A stretch of DNA of 64,000 bases from Stappia taiwanensis (GCF_014635285.1 NZ_BMCR01000001.1:186001-250000), one strand, 5' to 3'; positions 37,448 through 47,893 are shown, counted from the first letter of the stretch. Numbers and translations: made by a program. Notes: generated by a model not told the origin, from the sequence alone.

Positions 37448-39307
37448 TCACAGCATATCGAAACCATAATACACCGGCGCCAGGAAAGTGAACGTCAGCC
37501 AGATCAAAATCGCAAGAGGGGTTCCGGCGATCAGGAAGTCGGAGAAGCGGTAGTGGCCGGGACCCATGACGATCAGGTTGGTCTGATAGCCGATCGGCGT
37601 GGCGAAGGAGCAGTTTGCGGCGAAGATCACGCAGGTGACGAAGGCCTCCACCGGCAAGCCGGTCTGTATGGCCATGTTGATGGCAATCGGCGTCAGCAGC
37701 ACGGCGGTCGCGTTGTTCGACAAAAGATTGGTCATCACCATGACGAGGAAGAACAGCGCCGACAGGATCATCATTGGCGGCTGCGCTTCCAGCGCACCGA
37801 CCAGCAAATCGGCGATGGCGGTGGCGCCGCCGGTCGCCTCCAGTGCCGTTGCCGAGGCGATCGAGGCGCCGATCAGCATGAAGATGCGGCTGTCGACCGC
37901 GCGCAGCGCCTGGCGCACGTTAAGGCAGCCGGCGGCGATCATGGCGAAGGTGGCTGTCAGCGCGGCGGAGACGATCGGCACCAGTCCCGAGGCGATCACC
38001 GCCACCAGCAGCGCAAAGATCGCCAGCGCACGTGGCGCCAGCCGGCGCGGCGGCACTTCCGCCGTCGACCAGTCCAGCAGCAGAACGTCGTGATAGCGGC
38101 GCAGCTTTTCGATTTCGCTGGCGCCGCCGGCGATCAGCAGCACGTCGCCCGGTTCCAGCCGGATCTCGGTCATCGCCATGCGCGGCATCCGCGAGCGCCG
38201 CTGCACGCCCATGATCACGCAGCCTGTCGCCGAGTGAAAGCCGCTCTGGGCGATGGTGCGCCCGCTGAGCCGCGAGGCGGGGGCAACCATGGCCTCGGTC
38301 AGGGTCAGGGAGCGCTGCGAAGGTGCCGGTTCCGTATCGTCCGTCTCGTTGCCCTCCGTGCCCATCAGCGGGTTGCGACGGGCCAGCGCGGATGTCAGGG
38401 CGGAGCGGGTGGCGGCGACGATCACCGTGTCGCCGACCGACAGGGTGACGTTTTCAAACGGTGGCAGGATCGGTCGCTCGCCGCGCTGGACGAGACGCAC
38501 GGTCATGTCCTTCAGCGGCGGGAACAACCCGGCGACCGCCTCCACCCCTTCGAGCGGATGGCCGGCGGTGATGGCGATCTGGGCGATGAACTGCTTGCCG
38601 GAGGAGGATTGCAATTCGTCAGCCATGGTTCGGCGCGCGCGCAGTAACAGCGGCATGACGAAGATGACATAAAGCGCGCCCACGGCGGCAAGGATGGCGC
38701 CAAACCCGGTAAAGCTGAAGAAGCCGAGGCGGACATCGCTGGTGCGCGCCGCGACATCGGCGACCAGCAGGTTCGTGGAGGAACCGATCAGCGTGGTCAT
38801 GCCGCCGAGAATGGCGATAAAGGACAGCGGCATCAGGAAGCGGGACGCCGATTTGCCCTGCGCGGCGGCGACCGCGGACAGGATCGGCAGGAACATCACC
38901 ACCACCGGCGTGTTGTTGAGGAAGCCGCTGGTCACCGCGACGGTGGTGAGGATGGCGCCGGCGGCGAAATACGGATGGCGCCGGGTCGCCTTGACCATCA
39001 TCTTCGCCGGCTTGTCGAGCGCGTCGGTCTGGAACAGCGCTTGGCCGACGATCAGCAGGCAGATGACGGTGATCAGGGCCGGGTTGGCGAAGCCAGCAAG
39101 CAGGTCCGCCGGCCCGAGGGTTGGCGCGGTCTGCGTATCGCTGACAAGCGGTGCCAGCGAAAAGATCGCCAGGAGCGCGACGACCGAGCCAAGCGCGATG
39201 AACTCAAGCGCGAACCGGTCGATGGCATAGAGCACGATGGTGACAACGATCACCAGCAACGTGAGGAGCATCGGCAGGTCGGCTGGCGTCATGCGGTCGG
39301 CCCACAT
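37448..39307 (-). CDS. SLC13-family permease with two TrkA-C (RCK_C) domains
   Basis: 619-residue inner-membrane transporter of the divalent anion:sodium symporter (SLC13/CitMHS) superfamily. N-terminal helix group (about 10-205) with GFLNNTPVVVMFLPI, two cytosolic RCK_C modules (about 215-295 and 330-415; RLVQRGERPILP, LEPGDVLLIAGG), and a C-terminal helix group with NLLSNNATAVLLTPIA. The two NN[T/A]P-type hairpins are the substrate and ion-binding signature. The substrate (sulphate, dicarboxylate or other) cannot be told. It lies 25 bp upstream of bpt on the same strand. Confidence 0.92.
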   Translation of the reverse strand: MWADRMTPADLPMLLTLLVIVVTIVLYAIDRFALEFIALGSVVALLAIFSLAPLVSDTQTAPTLGPADLLAGFANPALITVICLLIVGQALFQTDALDKPAKMMVKATRRHPYFAAGAILTTVAVTSGFLNNTPVVVMFLPILSAVAAAQGKSASRFLMPLSFIAILGGMTTLIGSSTNLLVADVAARTSDVRLGFFSFTGFGAILAAVGALYVIFVMPLLLRARRTMADELQSSSGKQFIAQIAITAGHPLEGVEAVAGLFPPLKDMTVRLVQRGERPILPPFENVTLSVGDTVIVAATRSALTSALARRNPLMGTEGNETDDTEPAPSQRSLTLTEAMVAPASRLSGRTIAQSGFHSATGCVIMGVQRRSRMPRMAMTEIRLEPGDVLLIAGGASEIEKLRRYHDVLLLDWSTAEVPPRRLAPRALAIFALLVAVIASGLVPIVSAALTATFAMIAAGCLNVRQALRAVDSRIFMLIGASIASATALEATGGATAIADLLVGALEAQPPMMILSALFFLVMVMTNLLSNNATAVLLTPIAINMAIQTGLPVEAFVTCVIFAANCSFATPIGYQTNLIVMGPGHYRFSDFLIAGTPLAILIWLTFTFLAPVYYGFDML

Positions 39308-39360
39308 CCTTTTGCTGGCTGGCCGACGTGGCGGCGCGGCGCGAAATCGATCTCCCCTTT

Positions 39361-39420
39361 TCTAGAGCAGTTTGCCGAAAAGTGGAAACCGGTTTTCCAC
39401 GCGAAACCGCATGAAAGCAA
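39361..39420. repeat. Palindromic intergenic repeat
   Basis: AGAGCAGTTTGCCGAAAAGT followed by the near-perfect palindrome GTGGAAACCGGTTTTCCAC (39382-39400). This composition is that of the abundant short palindromic elements found between genes in many Hyphomicrobiales. Only one copy is in the window. It lies between the SLC13 and RDD genes. Confidence 0.6.
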
Positions 39421-39479
39421 ACGGATAGACGAAAGTCATAAGGCCCGCATGGGCTGTGCGGGATTGGCCTATCGTAACG

Positions 39480-39983
39480 TCAGCGCCCGCCGGAATCGCG
39501 GTCGGTGACCGCGCTGTTGATCACCACCGTTCCCAGAATGAGGTCATGCAGGAGCTGCTTGCGCGGGGTGAAGAGGCACACCGCCAGCACCAAGGGGGTC
39601 AGCAGCGTGACCGAGAACCAGTAGAGCAGCGTATGCATGGCGCCGATCAGCGCATCGGGGCGCCCGCCGTTCCACATGCGCAGCTCCAGTCCGGCCGAAC
39701 GCATGCCGATGGTGGCCGAGCGCGGCCCGCCGAGGGTGATGGCGGCATAGACCAGCGCCACCGCCTGCCACAGGATCGGATAGATGAACCAGCCGAGGCC
39801 GAAGGTGAACAGGCCGAGCAGCAAGACCAGAAAGCCGGCGCCGAGGCAGAGCACACCAACCACCACCACATCGAGCAGGAAAGCAAGGGCGCGCCGGGTG
39901 CGCACATCCTGATAATAGGCCGCCGACCCGAGGGGGTCGCCGCCGGATGCGGCGGGACTGGTGGCTGAGGGATCGGACTGCAT
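39480..39983 (-). CDS. RDD family membrane protein
   Basis: 167-residue inner-membrane protein with an RDD domain: RRALAFLLDVVVVGVLCLGAGF (helix 1, with the Arg and Asp), a second helix around FTFGLGWFIYPILWQAVALVY, and the conserved GGPRSATIGMRSAGLEL and LLTPLVLAVCLF blocks. Function of the family is mostly unknown; some members move ions or solutes. ATG at 39983 follows GGAG; an ATG ten codons upstream is also open. Confidence 0.9.
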   Translation of the reverse strand: MQSDPSATSPAASGGDPLGSAAYYQDVRTRRALAFLLDVVVVGVLCLGAGFLVLLLGLFTFGLGWFIYPILWQAVALVYAAITLGGPRSATIGMRSAGLELRMWNGGRPDALIGAMHTLLYWFSVTLLTPLVLAVCLFTPRKQLLHDLILGTVVINSAVTDRDSGGR

Positions 39984-40041
39984 GGGCGGTTGGGCTCCGG
40001 TAATGTGTCTCATCCCCTAGATAAGGAACGGGAGCTTCGAT

Positions 40042-41265
40042 TCAAAGGCGGGATTCGCCAAGATCGAGCGGTTTGACCTTGTGGCCGTGCTCTTCCAGTG
40101 CGGCGATGATCCGGTCCGCGTGAGCCCGGTCATGGGTCTCCATGGTGACGTCAAGGGTCGTGCCCTTTGCCGGAACGTTCAGGAACAGCCGGTGGTGCGA
40201 TACTTCCAGGATGTTGCCGCCAAGCGTGCCGACCAGACTGGCGATTTCTCCGAGGACGCCGGGGCGGTCCTGGGTGGCGATGCGGATCGACAGCATCCGC
40301 CCCTCGCGCGCCAGCGCTCGCACCATGATCGAGGAAAGAAGGCGCGGGTCGATGTTGCCGCCGCACATGACCAGACCGACCCGGCGGCCGGCAAAGCGCT
40401 CAGGCGTGGTCAGGACGGCGGCGAGCCCCGCCGCGCCCGCGCCTTCCGCCATGGTCTTCTGCCGGGTGAGATAGGCATTGACCGCCTGTTCAATGGCGTC
40501 CTCGTTGACCAGCAGGATGTCATCCACCGTGTCGCGGGCGATCTTCTGGGTCAGAACGCCGACATTCTTCACCGCGATGCCCTCGGCCAGCGTCGCGCCG
40601 CCGCAGGTCGCCTGCTCACCGCGCAGGGTCGCCAGCATCGAGGGGTAAAGCTCAGGTTCCACGCCGACGATCTCGATGCCCGGCTTCAGCGCCTTGGCCG
40701 CGGTCGCCATGCCGGCGATGAGCCCGCCGCCGCCGATCGGCACGACAAGACAGTCAAGGTCCGGCTGCGCCTCCAGCATCTCCAGCGCGATGGTGCCCTG
40801 TCCGCAGATGATCGCCGGATCGTCGTAAGGATGGACCCAGACGAGCCCGTGTTCCTCCGCCCGGCGCTCCGCTTCGGCTTGCGCATCGGCGAGCATTTCG
40901 CCGGCCAGCACCACCTGCGCGCCGTAGCTGCGGGTGGCGGCGACCTTCACGAAGGGCGTCGGTTCGGGCATGACGATGGTGGCCGGAATGCCGAGGCGCC
41001 GCGCGTGATAGGCGACCGCCTGGGCATGGTTGCCGGCGGACATGGCGATCACGCCGCGCGCCCGTTCGTCCTCGCTCAAGGTGAGCAGCTTGACGAGGGC
41101 GCCGCGCTCCTTGAAGGCGTTGGTAACCTGAAGGTTCTCGTATTTGACGCGGATGTCGGCGCCGGTGAGCTGCGACAGCTTGGGCGCGGGCAGGCAGGGC
41201 GTTTGCATCACCGCGCCGGCGATTGACCGGGCCGCGTCCTGGATGGATTGAAGCGTTACCTGCAT
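40042..41265 (-). CDS. ilvA: Threonine ammonia-lyase (threonine dehydratase) with ACT domain
   Basis: 407-residue PLP enzyme converting threonine to 2-oxobutanoate, the entry to isoleucine synthesis. The PLP lysine is in NAFKERGAL, the glycine loop in IPIGGGGLIAGMA, and MSAGNHAQAVAYHA is the phosphate-side block. Residues about 325-407 form one ACT domain (IRIATQDRPGVLGEIASLVG). This length (TdcB-like core plus ACT) is commoner in alphaproteobacteria than the long E. coli IlvA with two ACT-like units. ATG at 41265 is preceded by GGTGG; GTG three codons earlier is open. Confidence 0.95.
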   Translation of the reverse strand: MQVTLQSIQDAARSIAGAVMQTPCLPAPKLSQLTGADIRVKYENLQVTNAFKERGALVKLLTLSEDERARGVIAMSAGNHAQAVAYHARRLGIPATIVMPEPTPFVKVAATRSYGAQVVLAGEMLADAQAEAERRAEEHGLVWVHPYDDPAIICGQGTIALEMLEAQPDLDCLVVPIGGGGLIAGMATAAKALKPGIEIVGVEPELYPSMLATLRGEQATCGGATLAEGIAVKNVGVLTQKIARDTVDDILLVNEDAIEQAVNAYLTRQKTMAEGAGAAGLAAVLTTPERFAGRRVGLVMCGGNIDPRLLSSIMVRALAREGRMLSIRIATQDRPGVLGEIASLVGTLGGNILEVSHHRLFLNVPAKGTTLDVTMETHDRAHADRIIAALEEHGHKVKPLDLGESRL

Positions 41266-41307
41266 GTGCGCCACCGGGCCTGTGTCATGGGATCCCAGTT
41301 TGTGCCC

Positions 41308-41961
41308 CTATCCGGGGATCATTTGCAAGCTCGTGATGGTCGAGCCGACCATCAGCGCGGCCAGCGCGATGTTGAGCCCGCGCAGGATGCGCCCGTCGCC
41401 CGTGCTCGCCCGCATCAGGCTGCCACCACACAGCCAGAGGCTGTTGAGGACGCTACCCAGCAGAAGGCTGGTGATCGACACCACCATCGCATCGGAGAGA
41501 AACCGATCGGCAGAGACGAACTGAGAGAGCGCGGCCACCTGCATGGCATAGGCCTTGGGGTTGAGCGGGTGCACCCAGAAGCCGCGCCAGAACCCTGGTG
41601 CCGCACCTGCCTGCGTTGTCTTCGGCCTGGCCCGGACAATGAGCCAGGCGAGATACAAAATGTACCCGATGCAAAGCCAGCGCAGGATCTGGAACACCGC
41701 CGGAGCGCTTTGCAGCAGAGCGAACAGCCCAAGGGCATTCAGCCAGAAGATCATCTGGAAGCCACTCATGGTGCCCAGCATGAAGGGCAGGACGGGACGC
41801 ACGCCAAAGGCAAGGCCGCTGGCCACCAGTGCCATGTTGGCCGGGCCGGGCGAGCCGATCATTGCGGCCATGAAGGTGGCAAGCAGAGCGAATTGCGTCA
41901 GCGGCATCAGCATCTGCGATGCGGTTGCGAGGTGTGAGGGCTGGGCGATCTCGGAAAGCAT
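41308..41961 (-). CDS. LysE family amino-acid exporter
   Basis: 217-residue six-helix membrane protein of the LysE/RhtB translocator family, exporting amino acids or small metabolites by proton exchange. MIGSPGPANMALVASGLAFGVRP is the signature first loop and helix; FWVHPLNPKAYAMQ is the typical fourth block. Divergent from the MocR-type regulator at 42056, which probably controls it. The cargo is unknown; regulator pairing suggests an amino acid or amine. Confidence 0.92.
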   Translation of the reverse strand: MLSEIAQPSHLATASQMLMPLTQFALLATFMAAMIGSPGPANMALVASGLAFGVRPVLPFMLGTMSGFQMIFWLNALGLFALLQSAPAVFQILRWLCIGYILYLAWLIVRARPKTTQAGAAPGFWRGFWVHPLNPKAYAMQVAALSQFVSADRFLSDAMVVSITSLLLGSVLNSLWLCGGSLMRASTGDGRILRGLNIALAALMVGSTITSLQMIPG

Positions 41962-42034
41962 GGCGATCCTTGCGTGGCCGGTAGGGCGTTGCGTTTCTGG
42001 CAAGGCATCGAAAGTCGATTGATATGTACCAAGT

Positions 42035-42052
42035 TACAATATTATTATTGTA
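42035..42052. promoter_or_regulatory. Operator-like palindrome between lysE and mocR genes
   Basis: TACAATA, four bases TTAT, TATTGTA: a perfect 7 bp inverted repeat in a strikingly AT-rich patch. It ends three bases before the ATG of the MocR regulator and lies 74 bp upstream of the LysE start. It is the obvious candidate binding site for autoregulation and for control of the exporter. Confidence 0.6.
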
Positions 42053-42055
42053 CTC

Positions 42056-43441
42056 ATGACAATATTCCGAAACTTCGACGCCCAGGATGGGCCACTGACC
42101 GCACGGCGGATCGAGACCTTCCTGCGTGGCCAGATCGAGGCGGGCGTCCTGTCCTCCGGGGCGAAACTGCCGCCGATCCGCGAAACCGCCTGGCAGATCG
42201 GCTGCGCGCCGGGAACCGTGGCGCGGGCCTATCGTGCGCTGGTGGTGGCGGGGCTCGCCCATGGCGAGGTTGGCCGCGGCACCTTCATCGGCAGCGGCGG
42301 CCAAGCGGATCCGTTTCCCATGCGCGCGCCGCCGCCCGAGGCGGTGGCGGATTTCAGCGTCAACAGCTTCCAGATGGAGGATGCAAGCGGTTTGCTCGCC
42401 GAGGCCCTGCACCGGAGCGCCGCGCGCGTCGCCTCCGGTGCGCTGTCGCTCACCTATCAGGGGCTGGAGGGCGGCCGGGAGAACCGGGAAGCGGTGGTGC
42501 CGCTGATCTCGCGTTGGCGGTCCGGCGTGACGGCGGAGGATATCGTCGTTGCGAGTGGCGCTCAGTCCTTGCTGTCGGCGGCGTTCCTCGCTCTGCGGGA
42601 TCCTGGGGCCGGTGTCGCCTGCGATGCCTTGACCTATCCCGGGGTGATCGCGGCGGCGGTGGCCACCGGCACGAAGCTCCACCCGGTGCGGATGGATGCG
42701 CAAGGCATGTGCCCGGAGGCGCTTGATGCCCTGTGCCGGAAGGTGCCGGTGTCGCAGGTGTTCCTGATGCCGGCGGTGCAGAACCCGACCGGCGGAGCCA
42801 TGCCCGACGCCCGCCGGTCGGCACTGGCGGAAAGTGCGGCCCGGCATCGGCTGACCGTGCTGGAGGATCAGGTCTACGGCTTTCTGGAGGAGCCCGGGCG
42901 GACAGGGTTTTCCGACCTGATTCCGGAGCGGACACTGCTGATGTTCAGCCTGTCGAAATGCGTCGCGCCAGCCCTTCGGGTCGGCTACGCGGCTGGCCCT
43001 GCGGCCATGATCCGCCGGCTTGCCAGCGCGCAGAATGCCCTGCAGATGATGGTGTCGCCGGTGCTGACCGACGCGGCGAACTGGATCCTTGGCCTGCCGG
43101 CCTTCGAAGAGAGACTGGCGCGGCTGCGCGAAGGAAGCGCCCGCCGTGCAGACTATGTGGCCGAACGGTTGCCCGGTCTGGTGCCCGACCGGCTTTCGCG
43201 CGGGGTCGCCTGGTTGTCCTTGCCGGAGGGCTGGACCGAGGATGGCTTTTGCGCCGAGGCGGAGGCGCTCGGCGTGCGGGTCAGTCCGGGGCGGCTGTTT
43301 GCGGCGGACGCCCGCACCGCGCCGGGCGCGGTGCGTTTGTGCCTTGCCTCCGTGCCCGACGAGACCCGCTTTCGCGCGGCCATCGACCGCATCGCCGGGC
43401 TGTGTCAGCGGCCCGGAACGCGGTCGGAGTTCGCGCCCTGA
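42056..43441 (+). CDS. MocR/GntR-family regulator with aminotransferase domain
   Basis: 461-residue fusion of a GntR winged helix (about residues 10-75, ARRIETFLRGQIEAG and LPPIRETAWQIGCAPGTVARAYRAL) and a fold-type I aminotransferase-like domain (about 100-450) with the PLP lysine at Lys301 (SLSKCVAPALRVGY), Asn in MPAVQNPTGG. MocR proteins sense amino acids or vitamin B6 forms through PLP chemistry. Only an AT-rich palindrome precedes the ATG, with no Shine-Dalgarno, so the mRNA may be leaderless. Divergent from the LysE exporter. Confidence 0.93.
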   Translation: MTIFRNFDAQDGPLTARRIETFLRGQIEAGVLSSGAKLPPIRETAWQIGCAPGTVARAYRALVVAGLAHGEVGRGTFIGSGGQADPFPMRAPPPEAVADFSVNSFQMEDASGLLAEALHRSAARVASGALSLTYQGLEGGRENREAVVPLISRWRSGVTAEDIVVASGAQSLLSAAFLALRDPGAGVACDALTYPGVIAAAVATGTKLHPVRMDAQGMCPEALDALCRKVPVSQVFLMPAVQNPTGGAMPDARRSALAESAARHRLTVLEDQVYGFLEEPGRTGFSDLIPERTLLMFSLSKCVAPALRVGYAAGPAAMIRRLASAQNALQMMVSPVLTDAANWILGLPAFEERLARLREGSARRADYVAERLPGLVPDRLSRGVAWLSLPEGWTEDGFCAEAEALGVRVSPGRLFAADARTAPGAVRLCLASVPDETRFRAAIDRIAGLCQRPGTRSEFAP

Positions 43442-43450
43442 TCAGGCTCG

Positions 43451-44893
<1,443 letters not shown>

Positions 44894-44958
44894 TAGCGCT
44901 GCTCGGCCTGCTTGCCGCGCAGGGCGCTGGGAGAAGTGCGGTAGGGGAGGCGCCGTTC

Positions 44959-46098
44959 ATGGATTTTACCCTCGGTGAGGATCAACGCGCGTTTCAGGAC
45001 GTCGCGGCACAATTCGCCCGCGACGAAATGGAGCCACACGCCCGGGAATGGGACGAAACATCGACGTTTCCGGTCGAAACCCTGCGCAAGGCCGCCGAAC
45101 TAGGTTTCGGCGGCATCTATGTGGGCGATGATGTCGGCGGCTCCGGCCTTGGCCGGCTCGATGCGGCGGTGATCTTCGAGGAACTGGCCAAGGGCTGCAC
45201 GTCGACCGCCGCCTATATCTCGATCCACAACATGGCGTCCTGGATGATCGACCGCTACGGCTCGGACGAGCAGCGGCGCCGCTTCCTGCCCGATCTTTGC
45301 GCCATGCAGCGCTTCGCCAGCTATTGCCTGACCGAGCCGGGGGCCGGTTCCGACGCGGCGAGCCTCAGGACCCGCGCGGTGCGCGATGGCGATCACTATG
45401 TGCTCAACGGCTCCAAGGCGTTCATTTCCGGCGGCGGCGCGGCGGATGTTTATGTGACCATGGTGCGCACCGGCGAGGACGGTCCCCGGGGGATTTCCTG
45501 CGTTGTCGTGGAAAAAGGGACGCCGGGCCTGTCCTTCGGGGCGCAGGAGGTCAAGCTGGGCTGGAAAAGCCAGCCGACGGCCCAGGTCGATTTCACCGAT
45601 TGCCGGGTGCCGGTGGCCAACCGCATCGGCGAGGAGGGCGAGGGGTTCCGCATCGCCATGGCCGGACTCGACGGCGGGCGGCTCAATATCGGTGCCTGCT
45701 CGCTCGGGGCGGCGCAGACTTGCCTGGAACGGGCCACCGCCTACATGCGCGAGCGGCGCCAGTTCGGCAAGGCGCTCGCCGAGTTCCAGGCCCTGCAGTT
45801 TCGTCTCGCCGACATGGCGACGGAGCTGGAGGCGGCCCGCCTCCTGCTGCACAAGGCGGCGGTTCTGGTCGATGCCAAGGCACCCGATGCCACCCGCACG
45901 GCGGCGATGGCCAAGCGGCTGGCGACCGACACGGGCTTCAAGGTGGTCAACGAGGCGCTGCAATTGCACGGCGGCTACGGGTACCTGCGTGATTATCCGA
46001 TCGAGCGCTACCTGCGGGACGTGCGGGTCCATCAGATCCTGGAAGGTACCAACGAGATCATGCGGTTGATCATCGCGCGGGACCTGTTGAAGGATTGA
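44959..46098 (+). CDS. Acyl-CoA dehydrogenase, probably isobutyryl-CoA dehydrogenase
   Basis: 379-residue FAD enzyme. [39 protein letters not shown] (FAD site), [16 protein letters not shown] and [17 protein letters not shown], which carries the catalytic Glu. The short C-terminus and the two downstream genes (3-hydroxyisobutyryl-CoA hydrolase, 3-hydroxyisobutyrate dehydrogenase) identify it as the valine-pathway enzyme that oxidises isobutyryl-CoA to methacrylyl-CoA. GGAGG precedes the ATG. First gene of the operon, immediately downstream of repeat copy 2. Confidence 0.92.
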   Translation: MDFTLGEDQRAFQDVAAQFARDEMEPHAREWDETSTFPVETLRKAAELGFGGIYVGDDVGGSGLGRLDAAVIFEELAKGCTSTAAYISIHNMASWMIDRYGSDEQRRRFLPDLCAMQRFASYCLTEPGAGSDAASLRTRAVRDGDHYVLNGSKAFISGGGAADVYVTMVRTGEDGPRGISCVVVEKGTPGLSFGAQEVKLGWKSQPTAQVDFTDCRVPVANRIGEEGEGFRIAMAGLDGGRLNIGACSLGAAQTCLERATAYMRERRQFGKALAEFQALQFRLADMATELEAARLLLHKAAVLVDAKAPDATRTAAMAKRLATDTGFKVVNEALQLHGGYGYLRDYPIERYLRDVRVHQILEGTNEIMRLIIARDLLKD

Positions 46099-46204
46099 GA
46101 AGGCGCCCCGGGGTCCATGCTTGCGCTTTGCGGCCGGTGTCGTCATGCCCGGACGTCCGGGTGATGCGGCGGCAACGCTTCTGTGCGCGCAGGCGTTTCC
46201 GGCC

Positions 46205-46312
46205 ATGCCGACGAACGACGATGTGCTGTTCGCCGCGATGATGCTATGGGGCTACGGCGTGATCCTGGCCGTGCTGATCCTGTTCGGCGACAAGTTAGTG
46301 AGGGCTCGATGA
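46205..46312 (+). CDS. Small single-helix membrane peptide (35 aa) in the valine operon
   Basis: MPTNDDVLFAAMMLWGYGVILAVLILFGDKLVRAR: a polar N-terminus, one predicted membrane helix of about 22 residues and a basic end, typical of an inner-membrane peptide with the C-terminus in the cytosol. Its stop overlaps the start of the next gene in ATGA, so the two are translationally coupled. The frame is open back to 46121 but that stretch is not membrane-like. I recognise no family. The real start could differ. Confidence 0.55.
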   Translation: MPTNDDVLFAAMMLWGYGVILAVLILFGDKLVRAR

Positions 46313-47367
46313 GCGAAGACGAAATTCTGTTCGAAACCCGCGGCCATGCCGGCATCGTTACCCTCAACCGTCCGAAAGCCCTCAATGCCCTGAGCCATGG
46401 CATGGTGCGCGCGCTCGCCGCGCAGATAGAGGCCTGGCGGGAGGATGATGCGGTTCGCCTTGTGGTGTTGCGGGCCGCTGGCGAGCGGGCCTTCTGCGCC
46501 GGCGGCGACATTCGCCGGATCTACGATCAGGGACAGGCCGGGGATCCGCACAAGGTTGATTTCTTCGCCGACGAATACCGGTTGAATGTCGCGATCAAGC
46601 GTTATCCCAAGCCCTGGGTGTCGCTGATCGACGGCATCGTCATGGGCGGCGGTGTCGGCATTTCGGTGCACGGCAGCCACCGGGTCGGCACCGAACGAAC
46701 CGTCTTTGCCATGCCGGAAACCGGCATCGGTTTCTTCCCCGATGTCGGCGGGTCCTATTTCCTGCCGCGCCTGCGGGGGGAGACCGGAATGCTGGCGGCC
46801 CTGAGCGCCGGCCGCATGAAGCAGGCCGATGCGCTGTGGACCGGCGTGCTGACCCATGCGGTCGCCTCCGCCGATCTCGATGGGCTGCTGGACGCGCTTG
46901 CCGAGAGCGGGTCTCCTGACGAGGTGCTGGCCGCGCAGGCGCGTACCGCTGCGGATCTTGCTGAGGGCGAGGCGCCGCTGGCGGAACGCGAGACGCGCAT
47001 CGCCGACGTGTTCGGCCGCGACACGGTCGCAGCGGTTCTCAATGAGCTGGATCAGGTCACCGGCGCGGATGCGGATTGGGCCGCAGGGCTGGCGGACACC
47101 ATCCGCTCCAAGTCGCCGACCAGCCTTGAGATCGCCTTCCGGCAGGTGCGGCGCGGGGCCGATCTGGATTTCGAGGACTGCATGCGCATGGAATACCGGA
47201 TCGTCAGCCGGATCCTGGAAGGCAAGGACTTCTACGAGGGCGTGCGCGCGGTGCTGGTGGACAAGGACAACACCCCGCACTGGACGCCGGCCAATCTCGC
47301 AGATGTGCGCGAAGAGGATGTGGAAGCGCATTTTTCCGCACCCGCGGGCGGTGATCTGGATGTATGA
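46309..47367 (+). CDS. 3-hydroxyisobutyryl-CoA hydrolase
   Basis: 352-residue crotonase-fold enzyme. GGGVGISVHGSHRVGTERTVFAMPETGIGFFPDVGGSYFLPRLRG is the HIBCH signature (PETGIG with catalytic Glu) and distinguishes it from ordinary enoyl-CoA hydratases, which are also about 90 residues shorter. It hydrolyses 3-hydroxyisobutyryl-CoA, a step special to valine degradation that releases CoA. ATG overlaps the preceding small gene by 4 bp. An enoyl-CoA hydratase for the step before it is not in the window. Confidence 0.92.
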   Translation: MSEDEILFETRGHAGIVTLNRPKALNALSHGMVRALAAQIEAWREDDAVRLVVLRAAGERAFCAGGDIRRIYDQGQAGDPHKVDFFADEYRLNVAIKRYPKPWVSLIDGIVMGGGVGISVHGSHRVGTERTVFAMPETGIGFFPDVGGSYFLPRLRGETGMLAALSAGRMKQADALWTGVLTHAVASADLDGLLDALAESGSPDEVLAAQARTAADLAEGEAPLAERETRIADVFGRDTVAAVLNELDQVTGADADWAAGLADTIRSKSPTSLEIAFRQVRRGADLDFEDCMRMEYRIVSRILEGKDFYEGVRAVLVDKDNTPHWTPANLADVREEDVEAHFSAPAGGDLDV

Positions 47368-47412
47368 CGTCGAAGGGCGGGGGCGAGGACAGGCAACAGG
47401 GATGATGTGCCG

Positions 47413-47823
47413 ATGATCTCGCTGATCAAGGATTTCGTGCAAAGCCGGCCGGCCTGGTCGGTGGTGCTCGTCTGGTACCTCAGGGCCATGGCGGTGCTGC
47501 TCTTGGGCGGCGGGCTCATTCACTGGGCGCGGATCATCGGCATTGTGCCGTGGCGCGGTGCCTGGTTCTGGGACATGCCGGTGGAATGGCAGGCGGCGAC
47601 CGTGTTCTTCGCCGTCCTGGATCTGGTGGCGGCCATTGGCCTGTGGCTGACCGTGTCCTGGGGCGCGGTGATGTGGCTGTTCCGGGCGCTGACGCAGGTG
47701 GTGATGCACTCCGCCTTCTCCGACGTGTTCGGGCGCCGGCCTTATGAAATCGCGTTCTATCTTTTGACCATCGCGCTCTATCTGACGTTGCTCTACCTCA
47801 CGGAGCGGGAGCAACGACGTTAG
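47413..47823 (+). CDS. Four-helix membrane protein (DUF6163-like, tentative)
   Basis: 136-residue protein with four hydrophobic segments (about 20-45, 58-80, 84-105 and 110-128) and a short basic end (EREQRR). Aromatic-rich first loop WARIIGIVPWRGAWFW. It resembles small rhizobial proteins of the DUF6163 group that sit beside 3-hydroxyisobutyrate dehydrogenase; that family name is from memory and needs a profile search. It lies 45 bp after the hydrolase and 70 bp before the dehydrogenase on the same strand, so it is probably part of the valine operon. Function is unknown. Confidence 0.8.
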   Translation: MISLIKDFVQSRPAWSVVLVWYLRAMAVLLLGGGLIHWARIIGIVPWRGAWFWDMPVEWQAATVFFAVLDLVAAIGLWLTVSWGAVMWLFRALTQVVMHSAFSDVFGRRPYEIAFYLLTIALYLTLLYLTEREQRR

Positions 47824-47893
47824 CGTGCCGTTCCGGCGCGCGGATCTCGAAGCTTGAGTGTTGTGAACTTTCGTTCAGCCAAGGAGAGAATAC

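Noticed and set aside
41453..42847. 464-codon minus-strand frame across the LysE and MocR genes
   Set aside because: It crosses two genes with complete motifs and the AT-rich operator region; its product has no recognisable domain.
46121..46204. Longer 63-residue version of the small membrane peptide
   Set aside because: The 28 extra residues are not membrane-like and lack a good ribosome site; the ATG at 46205 is the more sensible start.
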